64,000 bases of DNA from contig NZ_JAQOWX010000007.1 in the NCBI RefSeq assembly GCF_028462495.1, positions 1-64,000 of the forward strand, in the 5' to 3' direction. Below, one piece after another: positions 53,701-60,967 of the stretch (positions are counted from its first letter, which is position 1; each line of letters begins with the position of its first letter). The DNA comes from Roseateles_E sp005503085 (lineage in GTDB: Bacteria > Pseudomonadota > Gammaproteobacteria > Burkholderiales > Burkholderiaceae_C). The translations under genes and the position numbers were made by a program. A model generated the notes under the pieces. The model saw only the letters and a program-made list of their open reading frames with translations. It searched no databases and was not told the DNA's origin.

Positions 53701-54809
53701 TGCGCAACCCGCTGCTGGGCGTTGATGTGCGCGAGGGCGAGTTCTCGCTGAAGCTCGATGGCAGCACCGCCATCTTGGAGCGCCTGAGCGCCCGCGGCGG
53801 CGACGGCAAGCTCAGCGCCCAGGGCCGCGCCCTGCTCGGCGACAAGCCCGAGCTCACGCTGAACATGACGGCCGAACGCTTTGCCGCGCTGAGCCGGGTT
53901 GACCGCCGCCTGAGCGCCAGCGGGCAGGCCAGCTTGAAGATCGATCGCGACGCCTTCAGCCTCGATGGGCGCTTCACGGTCGACGAAGGCCTGTTCGATT
54001 TCAGCCGCGGCGATGCGCCCAGCCTCGACGACGATGTGCAGGTACTGCGCCCCGACCGCGCTCTGCCCGAAGCCGGGCGCACGCGAGCCAGCGGGCGCGC
54101 GCCAAAGATCGATCTGCAGCTGGCCCTGGATCTGGGTCGGCAGCTGCGCATCAAGGGACGCGGCCTGGACACCCGCTTGCGCGGTGAGCTGAAGCTGGCA
54201 CACCAGGGCGCGGGGCCGACGCTGAACGGCGTGCTGCGCACCTTCGGCGGCACCTATGACGCCTATGGCCAGCGCCTGGACATCGAGCGCGGCGAGATCA
54301 CTTTTGCGGGCGTGGTCGACAACCCGCGCCTGAACGTGCTGGCGGTACGCCCCAACACCGATGTCCGGGTCGGCGTGACGCTGACCGGCACGGCACTGAA
54401 CCCGCGCATCAAGCTGTTCTCGGAGCCCGATATGGGCGACACCGACAAGCTCTCCTGGTTGCTGCTAGGCCGCGCACCCGATGGCCTGGGCCGCACCGAC
54501 ACGGCCCTGCTGCAGCGCGCCGCGCTGGCCCTGCTCAGCGGTGAGGGCGAAAGCACCTCGGGCAAGCTGATCAAAAATCTGGGGCTGGACGAGCTGTCGC
54601 TGAGCCAGGGCGAGGACGACTCGCGCGGCACCATCGTGCGCCTGGGCAAGAACATCTCACGCCGCTGGTACCTCGGCTATGAGCGCAGCCTCAACGCCAC
54701 CACCGGCAGCTGGCAGCTGATCTACCGCATTGCACGCCGCTTCACCCTGCGCGCCCAGGCCGGTGAGGAGAGCGCGGTGGACCTGATCTGGCAGTGGAAG
54801 TGGGAATAG
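50724..54809 (+). CDS. tamB: Translocation and assembly module protein TamB
   Basis: 1361-residue AsmA-like protein anchored in the inner membrane by one helix (SRLLLTTSLALPTLAAAAALALYWGL, about 15-45). A very long repetitive beta region (Leu-Gln-Ala rich) bridges the periplasm; the C-terminal TamB/DUF490 domain (about 1000-1361) has GTYDAYGQRLDIERGEITFAG, DKLSWLLLGRAPDG and RRWYLGYERSLNATTGSWQLIYR. Partner of TamA. ATGA overlap with tamA. Confidence 0.94.
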   Translation: MSEEQSTPAPTTLPRKKRSRLLLTTSLALPTLAAAAALALYWGLKTETGTAWLLQQAPGLQIEAPQGPLLGDFSARRLRYQSPAFSIELQDLRWQGLSLAWERTPLLWGRLEIKRLQARRLTLGWPDSPASTEPSAAPQDLTLPLAVRIAELRVDEVHAPPLGAQPLRDLRAGVWLSEKEGQRHRIELQHLAWDKLSLSGQASVQTTAAMNLDLQALLRSGEQWQAQASLKGPLDAPALLASAETAGQALQLNAALRPFARWPLQAAELNADKFDLAALHSGLPSTVLSGHARLKASAWDQPAHLLAELRNGAAGRWDQQRLPVHSLKLDLQARPDHLQGLQDLSSLNVDVLEAQLGSAGAPAGRLSAQGTGLQLQARVSELRSAALDARLPALRLSGRVDLKGQLGERPSLNLDGRLSGDWQQTAKLSRPVELQLRANSDGRQIELQQALLQSGASRLDIKGQVLPASGAQGWSAKLSASTQDFDPRLLWAGEAGSGWARGQHSMDATLQAELRQGADAWPLGTAKLQLQPSLLAGVGLDGQISYQASAKPELQLDLSSADNRLRLSAQGGAAPQGRAEIAAPKLAALTPLLTLWAPQAQLSGGLQGTLAINGKEGGKDGGGSTSGRLDIKALQLKNLPGLDSLRLDGATLDWQLDSRIDAPLRAQAQLKQLSLNGSLLSQAQLDLQGSWERHQLKLDGQGYTPTPAWAATIADPAGLSGSLLLALNGQLSASPWLAWQQAKDPVNWQVQASRLLLRPTRSEQPDWVSARDVKLSLQLGTSITLQQADLAPGRIELAGAGLRWSQIQWLAARDAGGQPQLSAELELEPLAVAPLLARWQPEFGWGGKLVMGGRARVRSAPQVEVDIALSRAGGDLTVTDEAGGVQALGLSELRLGLLASGGVWHFTQAVAGSNLGVLGGAITSRTSPQALWPAPDAPLEGVLQANVENLSTWGSWVPTGWRLGGSFNAGVQLAGKVGAPEIIGQANGAQIALRNPLLGVDVREGEFSLKLDGSTAILERLSARGGDGKLSAQGRALLGDKPELTLNMTAERFAALSRVDRRLSASGQASLKIDRDAFSLDGRFTVDEGLFDFSRGDAPSLDDDVQVLRPDRALPEAGRTRASGRAPKIDLQLALDLGRQLRIKGRGLDTRLRGELKLAHQGAGPTLNGVLRTFGGTYDAYGQRLDIERGEITFAGVVDNPRLNVLAVRPNTDVRVGVTLTGTALNPRIKLFSEPDMGDTDKLSWLLLGRAPDGLGRTDTALLQRAALALLSGEGESTSGKLIKNLGLDELSLSQGEDDSRGTIVRLGKNISRRWYLGYERSLNATTGSWQLIYRIARRFTLRAQAGEESAVDLIWQWKWE

Positions 54810-54879
54810 CAGGCGCCGAGCCAAGGCATGTACTTCAGGTTCAGCGGCAAGTGCACCGGCAGGGATGGGAATCGGAACT

Positions 54880-54904
54880 GAAAAGGCCTGCGCTTGCAGG
54901 CCTG
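54880..54904 (-). terminator. Intrinsic terminator after the PEP-CTERM gene
   Basis: AGGCCTGC and GCAGGCCT form an 8-bp stem with a 4-base loop; on the minus strand four T-rich bases follow. It lies between the convergent ends of tamB and the PEP-CTERM gene. Confidence 0.7.
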
Positions 54905-54922
54905 GATGCCGAACAGGCGGCG

Positions 54923-55576
54923 TCAGCCGCCCTGACTGCGAGCACGGAAAGCTAGTACCACCAGCCCCAAGGCCAGCATGGCCGCAGTAGCCGGCTCAGG
55001 CACCGGCGCCGCCACCTCGATCGTCAACGAAAGCGGGCTGAACTGGCTGGAGATATCCGAGGAATATGTGTTGTCGTAGTAGCTCCATTGCCAAGAGTCG
55101 CATTGAAGCCCTCCACCTCCCTCGGGATCCAAGTTGTAGCAATTGCGTGATGCCGTCTCCGTGCTGATGTAGTGGTCCGTACGGGTAGTCCAGCCGCCCG
55201 TCAACTGAACGACGTAGGTTCCCGGATCGGCGAACGTCGATGAGAAGGACCAGCTCCCAGAGCTGGCAGGCACGCCGCCGAAAGACGCTCCGGCGGCTTG
55301 AAGCTGGACGTCTGCGACGGACTCAGACCACGTCTGATACCAGTTCACTTCCCAGACCTGGTACCCCTCCACCGGCGGCGGCTCTGTGGTGTTGCTACCG
55401 CCATTGGAATAGCTGTCTGTGCCGATGCTGAAGGAGGCGCTGAAGTCCACCGTCTCGCCTGCAAAGATGTTGAATTTGCTGGCGGAAAAAGTGTCGAGTT
55501 GGCCCGTAGAGGCCGTAGCAGCAGCAGCCAGGGCCCAGCCAGCAGCAAGGCTGACGATTTGAGTGCCGATTTGCAT
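54923..55576 (-). CDS. PEP-CTERM sorting-domain protein
   Basis: 217-residue exported protein. An N-terminal signal (IGTQIVSLAAGWALAAAATAS) is followed by a Ser/Gly/Thr-rich beta-type domain with a PKD-like GTYVVQLTGGW, then the C-terminal sorting signal VPEPATAAMLALGLVVLAFRARSQ: Pro-Glu-Pro, a hydrophobic helix and Arg-rich end, the mark read by exosortase. It should be anchored or exported with exopolysaccharide. Two Cys are in the central domain. No exosortase gene is in the window. ATG 55576 fits the signal peptide. Confidence 0.88.
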   Translation of the reverse strand: MQIGTQIVSLAAGWALAAAATASTGQLDTFSASKFNIFAGETVDFSASFSIGTDSYSNGGSNTTEPPPVEGYQVWEVNWYQTWSESVADVQLQAAGASFGGVPASSGSWSFSSTFADPGTYVVQLTGGWTTRTDHYISTETASRNCYNLDPEGGGGLQCDSWQWSYYDNTYSSDISSQFSPLSLTIEVAAPVPEPATAAMLALGLVVLAFRARSQGG

Positions 55577-55949
55577 GGATGCATCCTCAGTTATTGCCCG
55601 CTTACACATTGAAGCCACCAAGGCCGCAAGCACAGGCAATGCGATTCTTTTGTCAAATCAGCGCGCTCCACAACACCATGAATGGCGACCGAACGCCGAC
55701 GCATACGCACTGGCGGGAGGGGATTCAGGCCAGCAGGATCGGCGTGGCAACGGAACGCGGCTGCAACATGGCGATCATCTCCACCCGGCCATCGCCGTGC
55801 GTCAGGCCCGTCATCACCGCGTCAAGATCGACAATCGGGAGGCTTGCACCATTGCAGTACGACGTCCGAGCTGCGTTTTGAACCGGCGCAGGCAGTTTGT
55901 TGCACCGAAATCTTGAACGGCGGCGTTGCTAGGGATACTGACGCTCACC
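55577..55949. other. Intergenic stretch without a supported gene
   Basis: About 370 bp between the PEP-CTERM gene and the tRNA-Arg promoter. Reading frames here have no ribosome site, domain or coding-like composition. The base composition is less GC-rich than in the flanking genes. It should hold the promoter of the PEP-CTERM gene, but I cannot point to a convincing box. Confidence 0.5.
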
Positions 55950-55957
55950 TATAGAAT
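55950..55957 (+). promoter_or_regulatory. -10 element of the tRNA-Arg promoter
   Basis: TATAGAAT followed by GCGCGCGG, a GC-rich discriminator as at the two other tRNA genes; 22 bp before the tRNA. Confidence 0.6.
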
Positions 55958-55979
55958 GCGCGCGGCAAGTCAGCATTCC

Positions 55980-56054
55980 CTCTCCGTAGTTCAATGGATA
56001 GAACGGCCGCCTCCTAAGCGGCAAATGTGGGTTCGATTCCCGCCGGAGGGACCA
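55980..56054 (+). tRNA. tRNA-Arg (anticodon CCU)
   Basis: 75-nt tRNA with encoded CCA. Acceptor CTCTCCG pairs with CGGAGGG (one T-G); anticodon stem GCCGC/GCGGC holds CTCCTAA with anticodon CCT, reading AGG. A tyrosine integrase follows within 220 bp, so the 3' end is the likely chromosomal attachment site of the element. Confidence 0.94.
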
Positions 56055-56086
56055 AGAGGGCGTTTCTGAGCGTCCCGCAAGCGATC

Positions 56087-56123
56087 AAGCCTCTATGTGA
56101 ATCAATCACTTAGAGGCTTTTTT
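56087..56123 (+). terminator. Intrinsic terminator after tRNA-Arg
   Basis: AAGCCTCTA and TAGAGGCTT form a 9-bp stem (15-base loop) followed by T-tract. Confidence 0.75.
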
Positions 56124-56166
56124 CATGCCATTGCGGTTCACAGGGTCTCTTTACAACCCACCCTCA

Positions 56167-56230
56167 ACCGGGGAACATACCGGGGAACAAATCGCAATTT
56201 CGGGACAAACCGGGGTAAGTGTTCCCCGGT
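56167..56230. repeat. Three copies of an 11-bp repeat before the integrase gene
   Basis: ACCGGGGAACA occurs at 56167-56177 and 56179-56189 and, inverted, at 56220-56230, all perfect. The inverted copy also makes a 9-bp palindrome AAACCGGGG/CCCCGGTTT (56207-56232) around an 8-bp centre. They look like arm-type binding sites for the integrase or its operator. Confidence 0.75.
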
Positions 56231-56268
56231 TTTGCTCCCAGCTTGCCACGCTGCCCCAGGAGCTTGCC

Positions 56269-57510
56269 ATGCTGACCGATGCTGACTGCCGCAACGCCAC
56301 CTGCCCTCCCGAGCTGAAGCGCCGCCGACTGGCCGACAGCGGCGGCCTCTATCTGGAAGTCTCACAAGCTGGCGCGAAGCGCTGGTTCTGGAAGTTCTAC
56401 CCCGACGGAAAGGAATCCCGGCTGGCGCTCGGCAGCTATCCCGAGGTGACGCTGAAGGCCGCACGAAACGCCAGGGACGATGCACGCAAGGTCCGGCGAA
56501 CCGGCGTCAACCCCGTCCAGGCCCGCCGGGCCGAAATCATCGCCAATCGGGTGTCCTCGGCCATCACCTTCAAGGCCGTGACCGAGGAGTACCACGAGAA
56601 GAAGGTCGCGGAATGGAGCAAGGTCCACGCCGCGCAGTTCCTGCGTTGCTGCGAAAAGGATCTGTTTCCGTGGATAGGCACCCTGCCCCTGCGCGACATC
56701 ACCGCACCCGTCCTTCTGGACACCCTGCGCCGGGTCGAGGCACGCGGCGCTACCCAGCTTGTGCGCGACTTGCGCGAGTTCGCCGGGCAAGTTTTCACCT
56801 ACGGCATCCACACCGGCAAATGTGAGAACAATCCAGCCCGCGATCTGGTCGGCGCCTTCAAGACCCACACCGTCAAGCACATGGCCGCCGTGCTGACCCC
56901 GGCCAAGGCCGGCGAGCTGATGCGGGCCTTGGCCAGCTACCAAGGGCAACCCACCACCAAGGTGGCACTGCTGCTATCGGCACTGCTGTTCCAGCGCCCC
57001 GGCAACATTCGCTCGCTGGAGTGGGCCTGGATCGACCTTGACGGCGCCATGATCACCATCCCCTCTGAGGCCATGAAACGCGCCAAGGCCGGCAAGCTCA
57101 ACGGCCGGCCACATCTGGTACCGCTGGCCACCCAAGCAGTGGCCGCACTGCGCGAGATCCAGCCTCTGACCGGCCACGGCCGCTATGTGTTCCAGAGCCT
57201 GCGCACCGGCAACAAACCCATGAGCGAAAACACCGTGAATGCCGCGCTGCGCGGCATGGGCTACAGCAAGGACGAGATGACCGCACACGGCTTCCGGGCC
57301 CTGGCCCGCACCATCATGGTGGAGAACATCGCCGGCATCGACCCCGACGTGATCGAAGCGCAGCTGGCGCATGGCAAGTCCGGGCCGCTGGGATCGGCCT
57401 ATGACCGCGCCGAGTACATGACCAAGCGCAAGTCGTTGATGCAGACTTGGGCGGACTACCTGGACCAGTTGCACATCGGGGCGAAGGTGATCGACTTCAG
57501 GGCGGCCTGA
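56269..57510 (+). CDS. Tyrosine-type integrase (DUF4102/P4-like)
   Basis: 413-residue site-specific recombinase. The N-terminal arm-binding DUF4102-type domain is seen (RRLADSGGLYLEVSQAGAKRWFWKF; SRLALGSYPEVTLKAARNARD), then a core-binding domain and the catalytic domain. Catalytic residues can be followed as Arg in FQRPGNIRSLEW, HGFRALAR (HxxR), LAHGKSG and the nucleophile Tyr within GSAYDRAEYM. ATG 56269 is chosen as the start of the conserved domain; the frame is open further upstream. It is located 215 bp after tRNA-Arg, the usual target of this family, with 11-bp repeats in front. Confidence 0.9.
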   Translation: MLTDADCRNATCPPELKRRRLADSGGLYLEVSQAGAKRWFWKFYPDGKESRLALGSYPEVTLKAARNARDDARKVRRTGVNPVQARRAEIIANRVSSAITFKAVTEEYHEKKVAEWSKVHAAQFLRCCEKDLFPWIGTLPLRDITAPVLLDTLRRVEARGATQLVRDLREFAGQVFTYGIHTGKCENNPARDLVGAFKTHTVKHMAAVLTPAKAGELMRALASYQGQPTTKVALLLSALLFQRPGNIRSLEWAWIDLDGAMITIPSEAMKRAKAGKLNGRPHLVPLATQAVAALREIQPLTGHGRYVFQSLRTGNKPMSENTVNAALRGMGYSKDEMTAHGFRALARTIMVENIAGIDPDVIEAQLAHGKSGPLGSAYDRAEYMTKRKSLMQTWADYLDQLHIGAKVIDFRAA

Positions 57511-57584
57511 TCTATGCATTTCAGGCCGACCAATCCGAGTCAAAGCCAAGACGCACGCCCCAGCAGCCCTCCGAAGGCATCGTC

Positions 57585-60500
57585 GATCCATCCCCGCTCG
57601 CACGGGGCAGCACGGCAGAACAGCCTGGCCGGCGAGCTGCTGGTGGGTCCGTCCCCGCTCGCGCGGGGCAGCCAACTCCAGCTCGGGCGCCACATAGGCC
57701 GCCACGGGTCCATCCCCGCTCGCGCGGGGCAGCCGTTGGCCTGCACAACCAGGCCGTGCTGCCGCAGGGTCCATCCCCGCTCGCGCGGGGCAGCCAAGAC
57801 GGCGCCCGTGTGGACCTCCAGCGTGTACGGTCCATCCCCGCTCGCGCGGGGCAGCCCTGTCGGCGCCTTGTGCTCGTGAACTGTGACAGGGTCCATCCCC
57901 GCTCGCGCGGGGCAGCCTTGACGCTCATCAGGGCGGTGCTTTCTCGGATGGGTCCATCCCCGCTCGCGCGGGGCAGCCGGTGCGCGCCTGGTGGTTTTCA
58001 CCGGCATCCCGGGTCCATCCCCGCTCGCGCGGGGCAGCCTTCACCAGCGCGATCCGGGCTTGGTGCCAGTGGGGTCCATCCCCGCTCGCGCGGGGCAGCC
58101 TACATGCAGAGCGAGTCGCGCTGCGTCGCCTCGGGTCCATCCCCGCTCGCGCGGGGCAGCCAGCTTGCCCATGGCGCGAGTGCGCCAGTAAACGGGTCCA
58201 TCCCCGCTCGCGCGGGGCAGCCACTCCAGCGTGCGGTAGTAGGTGGATGTGTGATGGTCCATCCCCGCTCGCGCGGGGCAGCCAGGAGGTCGCGATGATT
58301 GAGCCCCCGTGGTTAGGGTCCATCCCCGCTCGCGCGGGGCAGCCTTGTTTGCGCGAGCCGCAGCGATGGATTCGAGGGGTCCATCCCCGCTCGCGCGGGG
58401 CAGCCACACCCAGCAAAGCACCCTGGCCGGATTTGACGGGTCCATCCCCGCTCGCGCGGGGCAGCCTGCGTGCTGCCATGATTCAATCCTTATGAACAGG
58501 GTCCATCCCCGCTCGCGCGGGGCAGCCAGTGGGCGGCCGCTCCCTTGTGCTGCCGTTTAGGGTCCATCCCCGCTCGCGCGGGGCAGCCATCCTTCAGCCA
58601 TGTCGCAGGCCCTCGCAGTGGGGTCCATCCCCGCTCGCGCGGGGCAGCCGCCACCAGGCGCTCTAGATGACGAAGGCTCATGGGTCCATCCCCGCTCGCG
58701 CGGGGCAGCCGGCCACCCCATCAGCCACTCGACCCACGTCGGGGGTCCATCCCCGCTCGCGCGGGGCAGCCTCACCCGCATCATCAGCAGCGACTATGTC
58801 GACGGGTCCATCCCCGCTCGCGCGGGGCAGCCAAGCGCAGCGCTGCGGCGGTGAAGCGAGACATGGGTCCATCCCCGCTCGCGCGGGGCAGCCTCGGCCT
58901 GGCTCTTGCCTGCGGCGGCACCTTCGGGTCCATCCCCGCTCGCGCGGGGCAGCCGCGATAACGTCTTGCGCGTTTGTGGCGAACTCGGGTCCATCCCCGC
59001 TCGCGCGGGGCAGCCATGGCCTGTGCGTGGACCATGCGGCGCTTCCAGGGTCCATCCCCGCTCGCGCGGGGCAGCCGGGTCGGGGCTCTGCAGGCTGGAC
59101 TGCGTGTTGGGTCCATCCCCGCTCGCGCGGGGCAGCCTCCGCAACACCACACTGGACGGCATCACCTGGGGGTCCATCCCCGCTCGCGCGGGGCAGCCAC
59201 GCGCGCCGCGCAAGAGATCTTCGGTGTCGACGGTCCATCCCCGCTCGCGCGGGGCAGCCGGTTCGGGGCACTGCAGGCTCGACTGCGTGATGGGTCCATC
59301 CCCGCTCGCGCGGGGCAGCCTCAGCAACACCACACTGGACGGCATCACCTGGGGGTCCATCCCCGCTCGCGCGGGGCAGCCATTGGGAATCGTGCCGTCA
59401 TCAATGCCCTGCAGGGTCCATCCCCGCTCGCGCGGGGCAGCCTGCAGCGCGAACGTCAAGACTATGCGGGTGAAGGGTCCATCCCCGCTCGCGCGGGGCA
59501 GCCGCCTGCAAGTGCGAGCTGTTCTATCCCTTCAAGGGTCCATCCCCGCTCGCGCGGGGCAGCCATCGCCGTTCATGGCGATCGTTACCGCCGAGAGGGT
59601 CCATCCCCGCTCGCGCGGGGCAGCCTTTTCTGGCCATGTCTCAGAATTCCGGGGCAGGGGTCCATCCCCGCTCGCGCGGGGCAGCCTTTGACCGTCACCG
59701 GCTTGGGCGGCTTTGGCAGGGTCCATCCCCGCTCGCGCGGGGCAGCCGCGATAGACGCCAAGCAACCCGAGGCCTATTGGGGTCCATCCCCGCTCGCGCG
59801 GGGCAGCCTTCCTTCATGACTCTTGCTCCTTGGAACGCTTGGGTCCATCCCCGCTCGCGCGGGGCAGCCAGCAGATGCACCACATCGGCGATCTCGCCCA
59901 GGGGTCCATCCCCGCTCGCGCGGGGCAGCCTTCCTTCATGACTCTTGCTCCTTGGAACGCTTGGGTCCATCCCCGCTCGCGCGGGGCAGCCAGCAGATGC
60001 ACCACATCGGCGATCTCGCCCATGGGTCCATCCCCGCTCGCGCGGGGCAGCCTGTGGATCTGGCATCCAAGCTGCGCAACATCAGGGTCCATCCCCGCTC
60101 GCGCGGGGCAGCCGAATACCGCGCCGCCATTCCAGCCCAGCAAAGGGTCCATCCCCGCTCGCGCGGGGCAGCCGCGTAGTTGGCGCTCTTCCAGGCGGCC
60201 TCGGTGGGTCCATCCCCGCTCGCGCGGGGCAGCCTCGGCCGGGCGGGCCTGCCGGTATGCCGTCAAGGGTCCATCCCCGCTCGCGCGGGGCAGCCGTGGA
60301 GCCGGAAGGCCGGCCCCGGCCCCGGCGCGGTCCATCCCCGCTCGCGCGGGGCAGCCGACGTTGCGCACGCCGCCGAACGCCTGGGGAAGGGTCCATCCCC
60401 GCTCGCGCGGGGCAGCCAGCGCGGCACCCTCGCCGAGCTGCGGCAGCTGGGGTCCATCCCCGCTCGCGCGGGGCAGCCACAGCACGCCCGCCCCGTTCCG

Positions 60501-60600
60501 TCAGGTGCTGGGGTCCATCCCCGCTCGCGCGGGGCAGCCTCCCACCAGAGCAAGACCCGTGGGAGGATGGGGGGTCCATCCCCGCTCGCGCGGGGCAGCC
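57585..60600 (-). CRISPR. Type I-E CRISPR array, 50 repeats and 49 spacers
   Basis: Read on the minus strand the repeat is GGCTGCCCCGCG then CGAGCGGGGATGGACC plus one variable base (29 nt), with a GCCCCGCGC/GAGCGGGG-type hairpin typical of subtype I-E. By hand I count 50 repeats at 61-bp period with 32-nt spacers; one unit is 60 bp (spacer at 60114-60144). The first two repeats on the integrase side (57585-57612 and 57645-57673) carry substitutions, marking the old, leader-distal end. cas2 and the leader are at the other end, so transcription runs right to left. Spacers at 59809-59840 and 59931-59962 are identical. Confidence 0.98.
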
Positions 60601-60655
60601 TCTACAAGGTAAGTTGTTGGGGCGATTAAGAAAACCGGGAAACGCGTGCGAGATT
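60601..60655 (-). promoter_or_regulatory. CRISPR leader
   Basis: 55-bp AT-richer gap between cas2 and the first repeat. On the minus strand TTTAAAAT overlaps the cas2 stop codon and may be the -10 of the crRNA promoter. I see no perfect IHF consensus. Confidence 0.6.
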
Positions 60656-60967
60656 TTAAAGAGCTTTGGGGGGCTTGCTGCGGCGGGTGAGCCACATGCC
60701 GTCGGCTTCGACCAGTTCGCGCGGCGGGTTGCCGAGCTGGGCCAGGCCCACACCACCCGTGGCGTTGAGGTCGCGCCAGACCATTACAAGACTGCCGCGC
60801 GGTTCCTGGCCGTGCCAGTCGCGCATGACGCCCCAGACCCGCTCGCGAGCACCGGGATTCATGCGGGGCGAAACAAAGACGCCGGGCGCCACCTCCAGCA
60901 TCACTGAGGCCAGAAAGCCACGAAAGCGGTCGGCCACATCACGCGTCGTGACCATCACCAGCGCCAT
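60656..60967 (-). CDS. cas2: CRISPR-associated Cas2e
   Basis: 103-residue Cas2 of the I-E type, the structural core of the Cas1-Cas2 integrase. The beginning MALVMVTTRDVADRFRGFLA and MLEVAPGVFVSPRMN matches E. coli-type Cas2. The last residues, RRSKPPKAL, run to 55 bp from the array. ATG 60967 gives a 29-bp overlap with cas1; an in-frame ATG at 60955 is the alternative. Confidence 0.94.
   Translation of the reverse strand: MALVMVTTRDVADRFRGFLASVMLEVAPGVFVSPRMNPGARERVWGVMRDWHGQEPRGSLVMVWRDLNATGGVGLAQLGNPPRELVEADGMWLTRRSKPPKAL

Noticed and set aside
55563..55916. 117-codon plus-strand frame upstream of tRNA-Arg
   Set aside because: No ribosome site, no recognisable domain, and its start overlaps the opposite-strand PEP-CTERM gene.
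57585..60600. Spacers that target genes in this window
   Set aside because: I saw no convincing match by eye, but a full search cannot be done here; a BLAST of all spacers against the genome would settle it.
57514..60907. Many long reading frames on both strands with repeated HPRSRGAA, PSPLARGS or CPARAGMD motifs
   Set aside because: They are translations of the CRISPR repeats, which lack stops in most frames; the 61-bp period cycles through the frames. They are not proteins.
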